Positions 7,978 through 17,812 are shown, counted from the stretch's first letter. The stretch is 64,000 bases of DNA from Bacteroidaceae bacterium (GCA_017645305.1 JAGCPD010000010.1:62001-126000); one strand, 5' to 3'. The notes: generated by a model from the sequence alone, not told the origin. Numbers and translations are program-made.

Positions 7978-9282
7978 ATGAAGAAACTACTGATAGAGAC
8001 ATACGGCTGCCAGATGAATGTAGCCGACAGTGAAGTTGTGGCTAGTGTAATGGGGATGGCAGGCTATGAGGTGACGGATAACATGGACGAGGCGGATGCC
8101 GTTTTCCTGAACACCTGCTCCGTCAGAGATAATGCAGAACAAAAAATAATCAGTCGCCTGGAATTCCTGTACAGCCTGCAAAAGAAGGGCCGGAAAATCA
8201 TAATTGGCGTACTGGGCTGCATGGCTGAACGCGTAAAAGAGGAACTGATAGAGAAATACCACACAGACATTGTGGTGGGGCCGGATGCCTATATGTCGCT
8301 GCCCGACCTGATTGCCCAGGTGGAATGCGGACACAAGGCTATTAACGTGGAACTTTCCACTACCGAGACATACAAGGACATCATTCCCCAGCGTATCTGC
8401 GGCACGCATATCGGAGGGTTCGTAACCATTATGCGCGGATGCAACAATTTCTGCCACTATTGTATCGTACCCTATACCAGAGGACGGGAAAGAAGCCGTG
8501 ACGTGGAAAGTATTCTGCGCGAATGCCGGGATTTGGCCGACAGAGGTTTTAAAGAGGTGACACTGCTGGGGCAGAATGTTAATTCATACCAATTCACAAT
8601 TGGATTTCCGGAGTTATTAAGAAGAGTTGCACGTGCAGTTCCTGAGATGAGGGTAAGGTTTACCACATCGCATCCCAAGGATATGAGCGACGAGACGCTG
8701 CACGTAATTGCCGAAGAACCCAACATCTGCCATCATATTCATCTGCCGGTACAGAGCGGAAGCAATAGGATTCTAAAGCTAATGAACCGCAAATATACCC
8801 GCGAATGGTATTTGGACCGGGTTGCAGCCATCCGTCGCATTATCCCTGACTGTGCCATCAGCACCGATATCTTTGCCGGTTACAGCAGCGAGACGGAGGA
8901 GGACCATCAGCAAAGCCTAAGCCTGATGAGGGAATGCGGGTACGACAGTGCCTTTATGTTCAAATACAGCGAGCGCCCCGGCACCTACGCCAGCAAGCAC
9001 CTGCCCGATGATATTCCCGAGGAAGTGAAGGTACGCCGACTGAACGAACTCATTGCCCTGCAAAACGAACTGTCTGCCGAAAGCAACAAGCAGTGCATAG
9101 GAAAAGAGTTTGAGGTGCTGATAGAGGGAGTGAGCAAGAGAAGCAGGGACCAGCTTTTCGGGCGTACCGGACAGAACAAGGTGGTTATCATAGACCGTGG
9201 CCAGCATCACATTGGAGAGACGGTACGCGTAACAATAACAGACAGCAGCAGTGCAACGCTGAAAGGGGTGATTAGGCGTTAG
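7978..9282 (+). CDS. miaB: tRNA-2-methylthio-N6-dimethylallyladenosine synthase MiaB
   Basis: 434 residues, the normal length for this radical-SAM methylthiotransferase, which adds the 2-methylthio group to i6A37 of tRNAs reading codons that start with U. The N-terminal UPF0004 domain has its three Fe-S cysteines (TYGCQMN, NTCSVRD, LGCMAE). The radical-SAM CxxxCxxC motif is RGCNNFCHYCIVPYTRGRE (~149-167), followed by HLPVQSGSNRILKLMNRKYT. A C-terminal TRAM domain lies at ~372-434. It opens a dense plus-strand run of housekeeping genes. Its stop codon TAG is also the first three bases of a 28-bp heptamer array. Confidence 0.95.
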   Translation: MKKLLIETYGCQMNVADSEVVASVMGMAGYEVTDNMDEADAVFLNTCSVRDNAEQKIISRLEFLYSLQKKGRKIIIGVLGCMAERVKEELIEKYHTDIVVGPDAYMSLPDLIAQVECGHKAINVELSTTETYKDIIPQRICGTHIGGFVTIMRGCNNFCHYCIVPYTRGRERSRDVESILRECRDLADRGFKEVTLLGQNVNSYQFTIGFPELLRRVARAVPEMRVRFTTSHPKDMSDETLHVIAEEPNICHHIHLPVQSGSNRILKLMNRKYTREWYLDRVAAIRRIIPDCAISTDIFAGYSSETEEDHQQSLSLMRECGYDSAFMFKYSERPGTYASKHLPDDIPEEVKVRRLNELIALQNELSAESNKQCIGKEFEVLIEGVSKRSRDQLFGRTGQNKVVIIDRGQHHIGETVRVTITDSSSATLKGVIRR

Positions 9283-9307
9283 ACTTTAGACATTAGACTT
9301 TAGAAAA
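9280..9307 (+). repeat. 28-bp heptamer array (TAGACTT word)
   Basis: Four consecutive heptamers: TAGACTT, TAGACAT, TAGACTT, TAGAAAA. The first TAG is the miaB stop codon, and the GTG start of ftsX follows the last unit directly. A looser fifth unit (TAGGCGT) lies upstream inside the miaB coding sequence. It fills the whole junction. Confidence 0.75.
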
Positions 9308-10174
9308 GTGAGCAAGAAGAGAAAAACATCGTCGTGGAGAATGCAGGCATTCACCAACACCATCAGTACCACCATGGTTCTGATACTATTGGGCATGGTG
9401 ATTCTGCTGACGCTTACAGCCCATGTAATAGGCGATTCCGTAAGAGAGAACCTGGTAGTAACCGTCGTCCTGCAGGAAGACACGCCAATAGAAGAGGCGC
9501 AAAAGCTGCAGAAGAAACTTTGTGCCCAACCCTACGTGAACAGCATTGACTACGTGAGTAAGGAACAAGCACTGAAGGAACACGTGGAAAGCATGGGCAT
9601 AGACCCCTCGGAATTCTTGGAAGCCAACCCGTTCTCTATCTCGATGGAGGTTGGAATGAAGGCCGAATATTCCAAAAACGACAGCCTGCTTTGGATTGAG
9701 AAAGAACTGAAAGAAACCCGCTATGTAAACGATGTGGTTTACCAAAAGGACCTGGTAGAAAACCTGAACCGGAATCTTACACGTGCCTCGCTCGTTCTTT
9801 TGGGTATAGCAGCACTACTGGTAGTTGTCTCCCTGAGCCTCATTAACTCGACCGTCAAGCTGAACGTTTACAACCACCGGTTCATCATTCATACCATGAA
9901 GCTTGTAGGAGCCAAGTGGAGCTATATACGCCGTCCCTTCCTGGTCAGCAGTTTCTGGATAGGACTGGTTGCTGCCTTCCTTGCCGATGCGGTTCTTGTA
10001 GGCCTTGTAATGTGGGCTGCTACGTACGATGAGGCCATATTGCTTTATGTAACCCGGCCGAACTTACTTATTATGACCGGCTGTGTATTGGCTGTAGGCC
10101 TCCTGATTACCATAGTATGTACCTATGTTTCCGTAACACGCCAACTGTACAAGAAGGCAGGAGAACTATATTAA
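9308..10174 (+). CDS. ftsX: Cell division ABC-transporter-like permease FtsX
   Basis: 288 residues from a GTG start. The basic N-terminus KKRKTSSWRMQAF before the first membrane segment fits FtsX proteins of this phylum, whereas the next ATG (9341) would remove it. Four membrane segments are visible (~20-40, ~165-185, ~215-240, ~255-278). The large periplasmic loop between the first two carries the PTIEEAQKLQKKL-like extracellular domain. FtsX works with the ATPase FtsE to activate peptidoglycan hydrolases at the division site; ftsE is not in this window. Downstream DUF3098 and uppP follow in the order usual for Bacteroidales. Confidence 0.92.
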   Translation: MSKKRKTSSWRMQAFTNTISTTMVLILLGMVILLTLTAHVIGDSVRENLVVTVVLQEDTPIEEAQKLQKKLCAQPYVNSIDYVSKEQALKEHVESMGIDPSEFLEANPFSISMEVGMKAEYSKNDSLLWIEKELKETRYVNDVVYQKDLVENLNRNLTRASLVLLGIAALLVVVSLSLINSTVKLNVYNHRFIIHTMKLVGAKWSYIRRPFLVSSFWIGLVAAFLADAVLVGLVMWAATYDEAILLYVTRPNLLIMTGCVLAVGLLITIVCTYVSVTRQLYKKAGELY

Positions 10175-10201
10175 TTGAAAATTGATAATTGAAAATTGAT
10201 A
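10174..10201 (+). repeat. 28-bp heptamer array (ATTGAAA/ATTGATA words)
   Basis: Four alternating heptamers: ATTGAAA, ATTGATA, ATTGAAA, ATTGATA, then a broken fifth (ATTAT). The first base is the last base of the ftsX stop codon. The array fills the ftsX to DUF3098 junction. Confidence 0.75.
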
Positions 10202-10206
10202 ATTAT

Positions 10207-10443
10207 ATGAGTAATTTTGCATTTACAAAGATTAATTACATCCTGCTGGCCATTGGAATGGCAATTGTTATTATCGGACTGATACTAATGGCAGGAGAAG
10301 GAAGCTATGAGGGCGTATTCAATGCAGACATCTTCAGCGCCCGCAGAATCAAAGTGGCACCACTGGTAAGCCTGGCCGGATTTGTCTTCATTATGGTAGC
10401 CATTATGTACAAGCCAAAGGCTGAGAACAAAAAGACAGATTAA
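10207..10443 (+). CDS. Small two-TM inner-membrane protein, DUF3098
   Basis: 78 residues from the ATG at 10207 (MSNFAFTKINY). The upstream ATG at 10189 lies inside the heptamer array and would add only repeat-encoded residues. Two membrane segments (~12-32 and ~52-72) flank a short loop with ADIFSARRIKVAPL. This is the DUF3098 family, consistently placed between ftsX and uppP in Bacteroidetes. Function unknown; position suggests an envelope or division role. Confidence 0.85.
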   Translation: MSNFAFTKINYILLAIGMAIVIIGLILMAGEGSYEGVFNADIFSARRIKVAPLVSLAGFVFIMVAIMYKPKAENKKTD

Positions 10444-10460
10444 AGAAATATTAAAAGGAT

Positions 10461-11279
10461 ATGAGCGATCTTCAAGCATTATTATTGGGCATAATACAAG
10501 GTCTGACAGAGTACCTGCCCGTAAGCAGCAGCGGACATCTGGAAATAGGAAAGATGCTATTAGGCATTGACCCGGAAGCCGGTGGTCTGCAATTCGACGT
10601 TATGGTGCACATTGCCACAGTAATGGCTACCCTGGTAGTCCTAATGAAAGAAATTACATGGATACTAAAGGGACTTTTCAAGTTTGAATGGAACGATGAG
10701 ACAAAATACACGCTCAACATCATCATCTCCATGATTCCGGTTGGGATTGTGGGACTTTGCTTCAAAGACAGCATAGAAGCCCTCTATGCCAATGAGCATG
10801 TACGCACCATGGTTGTAGGGGTCTGCCTGCTGATTACTGCTGCACTGCTCACGCTAACCCATTTCTACAAGGCCAATGAGAAGGAACACATTTCACCGCA
10901 GCATTCCTTCCTTATAGGTATAGCCCAGGCGCTGGCCGTTCTTCCCGGCTTAAGCAGAAGCGGAAGCACCATAGCCACGGGTCTGTTGTTAGGTAACAAA
11001 AAGGAGATGCTGGCGCAGTTCTCTTTCCTGATGGTAATTCCGCCTATCTTGGGAGAAGCTTTGCTGGACTTCAAACACTATGTCTCGCCCAGCGCAGAAT
11101 ATCTGGCTGAAGCTTCGGCTTCCACTCCCACTTCGGCCTTGATTGTGGGATTTCTGGCAGCATTTATATCAGGCTGCTTTGCTTGCAAATGGATGATTTC
11201 GATTGTCAAAAAGTGCAAGCTCATTTACTTTGGCATTTATTGTGCCATTGCAGGAACGCTGGTACTGATATTTGGGTGA
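10461..11279 (+). CDS. uppP: Undecaprenyl-diphosphate phosphatase UppP/BacA
   Basis: 272 residues. UppP dephosphorylates undecaprenyl-PP to regenerate the lipid carrier for peptidoglycan and surface-glycan synthesis, and it confers bacitracin tolerance. Both active-site motifs are present: the (E/Q)-rich [14 protein letters not shown] at ~13-26 and [17 protein letters not shown] at ~152-168. About eight hydrophobic segments are visible. It starts 17 bp after DUF3098, and a heptamer array separates it from truB. Confidence 0.95.
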   Translation: MSDLQALLLGIIQGLTEYLPVSSSGHLEIGKMLLGIDPEAGGLQFDVMVHIATVMATLVVLMKEITWILKGLFKFEWNDETKYTLNIIISMIPVGIVGLCFKDSIEALYANEHVRTMVVGVCLLITAALLTLTHFYKANEKEHISPQHSFLIGIAQALAVLPGLSRSGSTIATGLLLGNKKEMLAQFSFLMVIPPILGEALLDFKHYVSPSAEYLAEASASTPTSALIVGFLAAFISGCFACKWMISIVKKCKLIYFGIYCAIAGTLVLIFG

Positions 11280-11281
11280 CG

Positions 11282-11302
11282 GTTGAACATTGAGCATTGA
11301 AC
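11282..11302 (+). repeat. Heptamer array (ATTGAAC word) between uppP and truB
   Basis: GTTGAAC, ATTGAGC, ATTGAAC and a degenerate fourth unit (AATGATG) that already includes the truB ATG. It starts three bases after the uppP stop codon, so the array makes up essentially the whole gap. Confidence 0.7.
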
Positions 11303-11303
11303 A

Positions 11304-12017
11304 ATGATGAACTTTGTTGCCGGAGAAATACTATACTTTGACAAGCCGCTCCACTGGACCAGCTTCAACCTTGTTGCAAAAGTGCGTAGTGCGTTGTGCC
11401 GCAAGTTGGGAGTGAAAAAGCTGAAAGTGGGACATGCAGGAACATTGGATCCTCTGGCAACAGGCATCGTAACCATCTGCACGGGTAAGGCGACCAAACG
11501 CATAGATGAACTGCAGGCTCATACCAAGGAATATGTGGCAACGCTGCAACTGGGAGCCACAACACCGTCGTTTGATCTGGAAACAGCCATTGACAAAACC
11601 TTCCCCACGGCCCACATCACGGAGCAAAAGGCGAAAGAGGTGCTTACGCAATTTCTGGGAAGAATAGAACAGGTGCCACCGGCCTTCTCGGCCTGCAAAG
11701 TAGATGGACACAGGGCCTACGACCTGGCCCGCAAAGGGAAAGACATTCAGTTGAAAGCCAAGGTTCTGGTTATCGATGAGATAGAACTGCAAAACTTTGA
11801 TGCCCAGACCATGCAAATGACAATCAGGGTGGTATGCAGTAAAGGAACATACATACGAGCTTTGGCCAGAGACATAGGAAAGGCCCTGCAAAGCGGTGCA
11901 CACCTGACAGCACTGCGCAGAACCAGAGTAGGAAACATAAAAGTAGAGGACTGCATGAAGATGGAGAACTTCCCCGAGTGGCTGGAAAAACAGGAAATAG
12001 AGTCAGATAACGAATAA
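11304..12017 (+). CDS. truB: tRNA pseudouridine(55) synthase TruB
   Basis: 237 residues, the short form without an extended PUA domain that is common in Bacteroidetes. It converts U55 to pseudouridine in the T-loop of tRNAs. The catalytic Asp is D49 in the motif [13 protein letters not shown] (~43-55). The [13 protein letters not shown]-terminal motif and the [17 protein letters not shown] motif (~172-188) are also present. Two adjacent ATGs are possible starts; the first is taken. Confidence 0.94.
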   Translation: MMNFVAGEILYFDKPLHWTSFNLVAKVRSALCRKLGVKKLKVGHAGTLDPLATGIVTICTGKATKRIDELQAHTKEYVATLQLGATTPSFDLETAIDKTFPTAHITEQKAKEVLTQFLGRIEQVPPAFSACKVDGHRAYDLARKGKDIQLKAKVLVIDEIELQNFDAQTMQMTIRVVCSKGTYIRALARDIGKALQSGAHLTALRRTRVGNIKVEDCMKMENFPEWLEKQEIESDNE

Positions 12018-12043
12018 AAAACAAATTCAAACGATATAATCTC

Positions 12044-13126
12044 ATGAAGCTATCACAATTCAAGTACAAACTAACCGACGAAAGAATTGCTCAAGAACCC
12101 ACTCCATTCCGCGATGACTGCCGCCTTATGGTAGTACATGCCAAGAGCAAATACATCGAACACCGCAAATCCTTCCGCGATGTGTTGGAATTCTTCGATG
12201 AGAAGGATGTCTTTGTCTTCAACAACACAAAAGTGTTCCCTGCCCGCCTATATGGCAACAAGGAAAAGACTGGGGCCAGGATTGAAGTCTTCTTGCTTCG
12301 CGAACTGAATAAAGAGATGCGCCTGTGGGACGTACTTGTTGACCCTGCCCGTAAAATCCGTATCGGCAACAAGTTATACTTTGGTCAGGACGAATCGATG
12401 GTGGCCGAAGTAATAGACAACACAACCAGCCGCGGCCGTACACTCAGATTCCTGTACGACGGACCGCATGAGGAGTTCAAGCGCGCTCTTTATGCCCTGG
12501 GAGAGGCTCCCATACCCAAGCACATCATTAAGCGTCCCACAACGAAAGAGGACCTGGAGGACTTTCAGTGTATCTTTGCCGAAAAAGAAGGGGCCGTTAC
12601 CGCCCCCACGGCAGGACTTCACTTCTCGCCCCAACTAATGAAGATGATGGAGATAAAGGGCATTGATTTTGCCTACGTAACTTTGCACTGCGGTCTTGGA
12701 AACTTCCGCGAAATAGACGTAGAAGACCTTACCAAGCACAAAATGGACAGCGAGGAGATGCACGTGGATGCTAAAGCCTGTGACATCATTAACGCTGCAA
12801 AAGAAAACGGACGCAAAATTGTTGCTGTGGGAACCACCGTGCAAAGGGTGCTTGAATCCGCTGTCAGTGCAGACGGCCGGCTGAAGGAATATGACGGATG
12901 GACCAATAAGTTCATATTCCCTCCATATGATTTCACATTGGCAGATGCCATGATTGCCAACTTCTACCTCCCCTACAGCACACTGCTCATGCTTACATGT
13001 GCCTTCGGCGGATACGATCTGATAATGATGGCTTATAAGGAAGCCATGAAATACAACGAGAACGACCCTGAGAACCGTTATCGTTTCGGCACCTACGGAG
13101 ATGCCATGCTAATCCTACAGGATTAA
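12044..13126 (+). CDS. queA: S-adenosylmethionine:tRNA ribosyltransferase-isomerase QueA
   Basis: 360 residues, close to the family norm. QueA moves the ribosyl part of SAM onto preQ1 in tRNA to make epoxyqueuosine. Family blocks visible are [41 protein letters not shown] [11 protein letters not shown] and [13 protein letters not shown]. Its stop overlaps the folK start by one base (TAATG), so the two are translationally coupled. Confidence 0.95.
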   Translation: MKLSQFKYKLTDERIAQEPTPFRDDCRLMVVHAKSKYIEHRKSFRDVLEFFDEKDVFVFNNTKVFPARLYGNKEKTGARIEVFLLRELNKEMRLWDVLVDPARKIRIGNKLYFGQDESMVAEVIDNTTSRGRTLRFLYDGPHEEFKRALYALGEAPIPKHIIKRPTTKEDLEDFQCIFAEKEGAVTAPTAGLHFSPQLMKMMEIKGIDFAYVTLHCGLGNFREIDVEDLTKHKMDSEEMHVDAKACDIINAAKENGRKIVAVGTTVQRVLESAVSADGRLKEYDGWTNKFIFPPYDFTLADAMIANFYLPYSTLLMLTCAFGGYDLIMMAYKEAMKYNENDPENRYRFGTYGDAMLILQD

Positions 13127-13536
13127 TGCACAAGCTGTACATAGGCTTAGGCTCTAATCTGGGCAACAAGGAAGAGATGCTGCGCCGGGCCCTTGAACTT
13201 ATCAATAAGCGCATTGGCCCGGTGTTGCGAACCTCTTCGTTCATTGAGACGGAACCTTGGGGATTTGAAAGCCGGAACACGTTTCTGAATGCGGTCTGTC
13301 TGACTGAGACCGCCCTAACACCCCTGCAGTGCCTTAAGGAAACACAAAAGATTGAGCGCCTGTTGGGCAGAACCAAGAAAAGTACAGACGGGAAATACCA
13401 TGACCGACCCATCGACCTGGATCTCCTTCTCTACGACAATCTGGAGATGAAAACACCCGAACTGACACTGCCCCATCCTCTGATGCAAGAACGCGATTTC
13501 GTAATGATTCCACTCAGGGAAGTCATTGAACATTGA
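13126..13536 (+). CDS. folK: 2-amino-4-hydroxy-6-hydroxymethyldihydropteridine pyrophosphokinase FolK
   Basis: 136 residues, at the short end for HPPK, which transfers pyrophosphate from ATP to the pterin in folate synthesis. Motifs: YIGLGSNLGNKEEML (3-17), FLNAV, and the signature RPIDLDLLLYDN (~90-101) with the metal-binding aspartates. The final residues VIEH-stop are encoded inside a TTGAACA heptamer array, so the C-terminus appears shaped by the repeat; HPPKs usually run about 20 residues longer. Confidence 0.93.
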   Translation: MHKLYIGLGSNLGNKEEMLRRALELINKRIGPVLRTSSFIETEPWGFESRNTFLNAVCLTETALTPLQCLKETQKIERLLGRTKKSTDGKYHDRPIDLDLLLYDNLEMKTPELTLPHPLMQERDFVMIPLREVIEH

Positions 13537-13545
13537 ACATTGCGA
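13525..13545 (+). repeat. Heptamer array (ATTGAAC) containing the folK stop codon
   Basis: ATTGAAC, ATTGAAC and ATTGCGA run at 7-bp spacing. The folK TGA (13534-13536) is inside the second unit. Confidence 0.7.
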
Positions 13546-13622
13546 TAAAACGCAAACTTACTGACACTCGGAATTGAAAAGAAAAAATAAGCTTTTTCTT
13601 TCGCACTTCTCTCGTTTTTTTG

Positions 13623-13630
13623 TAACTTTG
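13623..13630 (+). promoter_or_regulatory. metK promoter -7 box
   Basis: TAACTTTG fits the Bacteroidetes -7 consensus and lies 144 bp before the metK ATG. This predicts an unusually long (~135 nt) untranslated leader that contains the SAM-II/V-like structure. Confidence 0.65.
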
Positions 13631-13646
13631 CAGCCGAAATAAAAAA

Positions 13647-13708
13647 TGTGGATAGATTTGGGCTGCTTGCAACCACAGTAAAAAATGCTAAAACGAGAAG
13701 CTAAAGCA
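13647..13708 (+). promoter_or_regulatory. Putative SAM-II/SAM-V-type riboswitch in the metK leader
   Basis: A 5-bp stem TGTGG (13647-13651) / CCACA (13673-13677) closes a loop containing GATTT and TTGCAA. It is followed by an A-rich tail with AAAAAATGCTAAAA (13681-13693). Loop bases TGCTT (13664-13668) can pair with AAGCA (13704-13708), or GCTT with AAGC (13698-13701), giving an H-type pseudoknot. The GATTT, TTGCA and AAATG..GCTAAAA words and their order match what I remember of the SAM-II/SAM-V core. Position in front of SAM synthetase fits feedback by SAM. No database search was possible. Confidence 0.6.
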
Positions 13709-13773
13709 TGTTTCTCACGCATTTCTGCCCGATTTCTTTCCCAATACCATTATTAATTATATATAAATGTATT

Positions 13774-15039
13774 ATGGGATACTTATTTACATCCGAATCT
13801 GTTTCTGAAGGCCACCCTGACAAAGTGGCCGACCAAATCAGCGATGCCGTATTGGACAAACTTCTTGCTTTTGACCCACAGTCGAAAGTGGCTTGCGAAA
13901 CACTTGTTACCACAGGACAAGTGATTTTGGCAGGAGAAATAAAGACCGAGGCATACGTAGATCTGCAGCGCATTGCCCGCGAAGTTATCAACCGCATTGG
14001 CTACACCAAGAGCGAGTATATGTTCGAAGGCAACAGCTGTGGAGTCCTGAGCGCTATTCATGAGCAAAGTGCCGATATCAACCGGGGGGTTGAACGCACA
14101 GATCCCACGAACCAAGGGGCTGGCGACCAAGGAATGATGTTCGGCTATGCTACTAACGAGACAGATAACTATATGCCATTAAGCCTGGATTTGGCCCATC
14201 GTCTGCTGATGGAACTGGCAACCATCCGCCGCGAAGGCAAAGTGATGACCTATCTGCGCCCCGATGCCAAGAGCCAAGTAACCATCGAGTACAGCGACGA
14301 CGGTATTCCTCAACGCATAGATACCATCGTCATCAGTACTCAGCACGACGAATTCGATACCGACCAAGCTATGCAGCAGCGTATCGCAAAGGATGTGAAG
14401 GAAATCCTGATTCCACGTGTGTTGGAAAATGTCAGGAACCAGAACATCCGCAACCTCTTTAACAGCCAGATAACTTACCATGTTAACCCGACGGGGAAGT
14501 TTGTGATTGGAGGTCCTCACGGAGATACTGGTCTGACGGGCAGGAAGATTATCGTTGACACCTATGGCGGAAAAGGTGCCCATGGCGGTGGTGCATTCAG
14601 CGGAAAAGACCCCTCTAAGGTGGACCGTTCTGCAGCCTATGCAGCCCGCCATATTGCCAAGAACATGGTGGCAGCAGGCGTAGCGGACGAAATGCTGGTG
14701 CAGATAAGCTATGCTATCGGTGTTGCCGAGCCGGTAAGCATCTATGTTGACACTTACGGACGCAGCAAGGTTCCCTTCACTGACGGAGAGATTGCCAATA
14801 AGATTAAAGAACTGTTCGACCTTAGGCCTTATGCCATAGAACAACGTCTGAAACTACGTAACCCCATCTACGAGGAGACTGCAGCATATGGACACATGGG
14901 ACGCGAGCCTCGCACTATTACCAAACGATACGAGTCCCTGTACAGAGAGACCAAGGAAGTTACCGTAGAACTCTTCACATGGGAGAAACTGGATTACGTT
15001 CAAAAAATACAAGAAGCATTCGGAATATGCCAGAAATAA
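13774..15039 (+). CDS. metK: S-adenosylmethionine synthetase MetK
   Basis: 421 residues from the ATG at 13774 ([20 protein letters not shown]). The longer frame to 13708 runs through the leader and adds non-conserved residues. It makes SAM from ATP and methionine. Motifs: [16 protein letters not shown] (ATP site), [12 protein letters not shown], and the P-loop-like [20 protein letters not shown]. Transcription probably starts ~13637, giving a leader with a SAM-II/V-like fold, so the gene is likely repressed by its own product. Its 3' end overlaps the LOG-family gene by 13 bp. Confidence 0.96.
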   Translation: MGYLFTSESVSEGHPDKVADQISDAVLDKLLAFDPQSKVACETLVTTGQVILAGEIKTEAYVDLQRIAREVINRIGYTKSEYMFEGNSCGVLSAIHEQSADINRGVERTDPTNQGAGDQGMMFGYATNETDNYMPLSLDLAHRLLMELATIRREGKVMTYLRPDAKSQVTIEYSDDGIPQRIDTIVISTQHDEFDTDQAMQQRIAKDVKEILIPRVLENVRNQNIRNLFNSQITYHVNPTGKFVIGGPHGDTGLTGRKIIVDTYGGKGAHGGGAFSGKDPSKVDRSAAYAARHIAKNMVAAGVADEMLVQISYAIGVAEPVSIYVDTYGRSKVPFTDGEIANKIKELFDLRPYAIEQRLKLRNPIYEETAAYGHMGREPRTITKRYESLYRETKEVTVELFTWEKLDYVQKIQEAFGICQK

Positions 15040-15614
15040 AACGTATTTGCATTTATTGCGCCAGCAGCACCAAGATAGACGCTTGCTACTTCCGGGATGC
15101 CTATAAGCTGGGGCAGCTTATGGCTTCCAAAGGCATAGCTGTGGTAAACGGCGCAGGAAACATGGGACTGATGCAAGCCTCGTCCGACGGATGTATGGAG
15201 GCTGGAGGACAGGCCATAGGCATCATTCCCACCTTTATGATAAAGGAAGGATGGTGCCATCAGGGAATGACGCAGATTATTGAAACTCCAGACATGCATA
15301 TCCGGCAACAGAAGATGGCAGAAGAAAGCGATGCGGCCATTATCCTGCCGGGCGGCTGTGGCACCTTTGCCGAACTGATGGAACTTATAACATGGAAACA
15401 GCTGGGCCTGTACCTGAAGCCTATTGTTATCCTGAACACTAATGGATATTACAACGCCATGTTGCAAGCACTCCGTCAAGCAGCCGAGCAAAACTTCATG
15501 AGACAGCAACATACCGCTATCTGGCACGTTGCCGAAACTCCGGAAGAAGCCCTGAAATTAGTTTTGGAAACACCTTTGTGGGATACCAGCATCCGCAGAT
15601 TTGCAGCTATATGA
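15027..15614 (+). CDS. LOG-family protein (cytokinin riboside 5'-monophosphate phosphoribohydrolase-like)
   Basis: 195 residues. Start at 15027 gives [14 protein letters not shown], the standard N-terminus of the family; the longer frame lies inside metK. The signature [20 protein letters not shown] (~108-127) and [25 protein letters not shown] nucleotide loop (here NGAGNMGLM) are present. LOG enzymes cleave nucleoside 5'-monophosphates to base and ribose phosphate; the bacterial role is usually nucleotide salvage or housekeeping. It overlaps metK upstream and the DUF4271 gene downstream (ATGA), so it is part of one transcript. Confidence 0.88.
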   Translation: MPEIKRICIYCASSTKIDACYFRDAYKLGQLMASKGIAVVNGAGNMGLMQASSDGCMEAGGQAIGIIPTFMIKEGWCHQGMTQIIETPDMHIRQQKMAEESDAAIILPGGCGTFAELMELITWKQLGLYLKPIVILNTNGYYNAMLQALRQAAEQNFMRQQHTAIWHVAETPEEALKLVLETPLWDTSIRRFAAI

Positions 15615-16459
15615 CAGAACCCCTGTGTGATACCAAAACCGATTCAACCGCAATGGACTCCGTCTGCCCGGCAGAAACACCGCCAGCTTTTTATGAGGAT
15701 ATGGGGTTCTTTCAGGGAGACCCTCTTCTACACCCTGAGGTAAAGGTCGGGCAAACGGGATTTGACGGCATTCCCAGACCATACCAATTATGGCGCGACG
15801 ATTGGGTAACCCTTATTGTCCTTGTATGCTTCGTGCTTTTGGTAATGACACAGAAAATCCTTAAAAGGCAATTGTTTTCACAGGCAAAAGAATTCTTCTT
15901 CCCCGCAAAAAGCATTGCCACGAAAGAAAAAAACAACAGCGGTTCCGGACAACTGCAACCCCTGCTAATGATGCTTATATTAAGTATTATGGGCGGCCTG
16001 GGCGTGTTTATGTACACACAAAGCCAGTTGCATCTTTTTACAGGCCAGACACCACCCTATCTGTTTATTGCACTTTACATAGGCATTTGGATTCTATACT
16101 TTGTCTTTAAGAACCTCTTCTACTATTTTGTGGACTGGATTTTTTTTGACAAAAGCAAAAGAGAAAACTGGCAAAAATCCTATTTTTTTCTTTTGGCCAT
16201 AGAAACACTGCTCTTTTTCCCTGTTATTATTTCCACCATATATCTTAATCTGCCTACTCACACACCCCTATGGATTGTCCTGACAATAGGGCTTCTTGTT
16301 AAAATTTTACTTCTATATAAAACTTTTCAAATCTTTTTCCCAAAAATCTATGGCACTTTGCATTTAATTGTGTACTTTTGCACCCTTGAAATAATGCCTT
16401 TATTAGTAATTTTTAAAGTGCTGATTAGAGTAACAGAAGAATTGATAGTAAAATTCTAG
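15611..16459 (+). CDS. DUF4271 integral membrane protein
   Basis: 282 residues from the ATG at 15611, which overlaps the previous stop as ATGA. The N-terminal ~80 residues are soluble with LWRDDWVTLIVLV at the membrane entry, followed by about six hydrophobic segments between residues ~75 and ~270. This is the Bacteroidetes DUF4271 family, regularly found directly before hemD. Function unknown. Coupling to hemD and the rnpA/yidD genes is positional only. Confidence 0.82.
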   Translation: MTEPLCDTKTDSTAMDSVCPAETPPAFYEDMGFFQGDPLLHPEVKVGQTGFDGIPRPYQLWRDDWVTLIVLVCFVLLVMTQKILKRQLFSQAKEFFFPAKSIATKEKNNSGSGQLQPLLMMLILSIMGGLGVFMYTQSQLHLFTGQTPPYLFIALYIGIWILYFVFKNLFYYFVDWIFFDKSKRENWQKSYFFLLAIETLLFFPVIISTIYLNLPTHTPLWIVLTIGLLVKILLLYKTFQIFFPKIYGTLHLIVYFCTLEIMPLLVIFKVLIRVTEELIVKF

Positions 16460-16466
16460 GACAAAT

Positions 16467-17216
16467 ATGATAAAGAAGATATTGGTTTCACAACCCAAGC
16501 CCTCTTCAGAAAGGTCTCCATACTACGACATTGCAGAACGCATGAACGTGGAAATTGTATTCCGCCCTTTTATTAAGGTTCAAGGAATTACGCCTAAGGA
16601 ATTCCGTGCACAGAAAATATCAATCTTGGAACACACGGCCGTTGTTTTTACCTCCAGGCATGCCATTGACCATTTCTTCACGTTATGCAAGGAAATGCGT
16701 ATTGCCATACCTGAGGAGATGAAGTACTTCTGCATTACAGAAACCGTTGCTCTATATATTCAGAAGTATGTGCAGTATCGTAAACGCAAGATATTTTTCG
16801 GTGAAACCGGAAAGATTGACGACCTTATCCCCCAGATGGTAAAGCACAAGAACGAAAAGTATTTTATCCCTATCAGCGATGTACACACCAGCCAGTTTGG
16901 AGAGCTGCTGGATGCCAAGAAAATCTTTCATACAGAGGGCGTCATGTATCGTACCGTAAGCAACGACTTTACAGAAGACGAGTCCTTTGATTACGATTTG
17001 CTCATTTTCTTCAGCCCCAGCGGAATACAAGCCCTGATGAAGAATTTCCCAGATTTCAAGCAAAACAACATCTCCATCGGAACATTTGGTCCCGCAACAG
17101 CAAAAGCCGTCCGCGAAGCGGGACTTCGTTTGGACTTGGAGGCTCCCTCACCAGAATACCCGAGTATCACTGCTGCCATTGCTGCGTATGTGAAGAAGGT
17201 AAATGGAATTGACTAA
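16467..17216 (+). CDS. hemD: Uroporphyrinogen-III synthase HemD
   Basis: 249 residues, the usual length. It closes and inverts ring D of hydroxymethylbilane in haem and sirohaem synthesis. The protein shows the loose two-domain HemD pattern, with IKKILVSQPKPSSERSPYYD at the N-terminus, VVFTSRHAIDHFF (~55-67), and FFSPSGIQALMKNF (~177-190) with IGTFGPATAKAVREAG (~197-212). HemD is poorly conserved, but these blocks and the DUF4271-hemD-rnpA order in this phylum support the call. It overlaps rnpA by 14 bp. Confidence 0.85.
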   Translation: MIKKILVSQPKPSSERSPYYDIAERMNVEIVFRPFIKVQGITPKEFRAQKISILEHTAVVFTSRHAIDHFFTLCKEMRIAIPEEMKYFCITETVALYIQKYVQYRKRKIFFGETGKIDDLIPQMVKHKNEKYFIPISDVHTSQFGELLDAKKIFHTEGVMYRTVSNDFTEDESFDYDLLIFFSPSGIQALMKNFPDFKQNNISIGTFGPATAKAVREAGLRLDLEAPSPEYPSITAAIAAYVKKVNGID

Positions 17217-17598
17217 AGAACGCTTTACGCTACCCAAAGAGGAGCGTCTTTGCAGCCGTAAGGCATTGGAAGAGCTCTTTGCTAAAAGCAACAAGTCCGT
17301 CTTGGCGTACCCCATAAGGGCAGTGTTTCAGGAAACAGAAGAGACAGGAATCCGTATAATGGTTTCTGTCTCTAAACGCTTTTTTAAGCGCGCTGTAAAA
17401 CGCAACAGAATTAAACGTCAGCTACGTGAAGCGTATCGTTTGAACAAACATATTCTTAACCCCGCAAGCGGCGGTATCAACATTGCCTTTCTATGGAATA
17501 GCAACGATTTGCTTCCTACAGAGAAGGTAATGGAGAAAATGAAGAGTCTATTAAAGAAAATCGATGAATCCGTTGCAGAAACTTCACCCGCTATTTGA
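17203..17598 (+). CDS. rnpA: Ribonuclease P protein component RnpA
   Basis: 131 residues, typical. This is the basic protein subunit of RNase P, which matures the 5' ends of tRNAs. Motifs: [19 protein letters not shown] near the N-terminus and the RNR signature [19 protein letters not shown] (~64-82). It overlaps hemD (14 bp) and yidD (35 bp), as in many genomes where rnpA and yidD are coupled. Confidence 0.94.
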   Translation: MELTKERFTLPKEERLCSRKALEELFAKSNKSVLAYPIRAVFQETEETGIRIMVSVSKRFFKRAVKRNRIKRQLREAYRLNKHILNPASGGINIAFLWNSNDLLPTEKVMEKMKSLLKKIDESVAETSPAI

Positions 17599-17812
17599 AT
17601 TTCTGGCAGGAATACTGATTATCCCCATACGGTTCTATCAGAAATTCATATCTCCGCTATCCCCTCCGTCCTGTAGGTTTACCCCAACATGCAGCCAATA
17701 CGCCATAGAAGCCTTACGCAAACACGGTCCTTTCAAAGGGACATATCTTGCTGTTCGAAGAATCCTACGATGCCATCCTTGGGGTGGACACGGATATGAC
17801 CCTGTTCCATGA
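17564..17812 (+). CDS. yidD: Membrane protein insertion efficiency factor YidD
   Basis: 82 residues. A small amphipathic membrane-associated protein that assists YidC-dependent insertion. It carries the full family signature: [20 protein letters not shown] (~26-45) with its cysteines, then [10 protein letters not shown] and [13 protein letters not shown] at the C-terminus. The start lies 35 bp inside rnpA, and the end overlaps the next ATG by 4 bp. Confidence 0.94.
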   Translation: MNPLQKLHPLFEFLAGILIIPIRFYQKFISPLSPPSCRFTPTCSQYAIEALRKHGPFKGTYLAVRRILRCHPWGGHGYDPVP

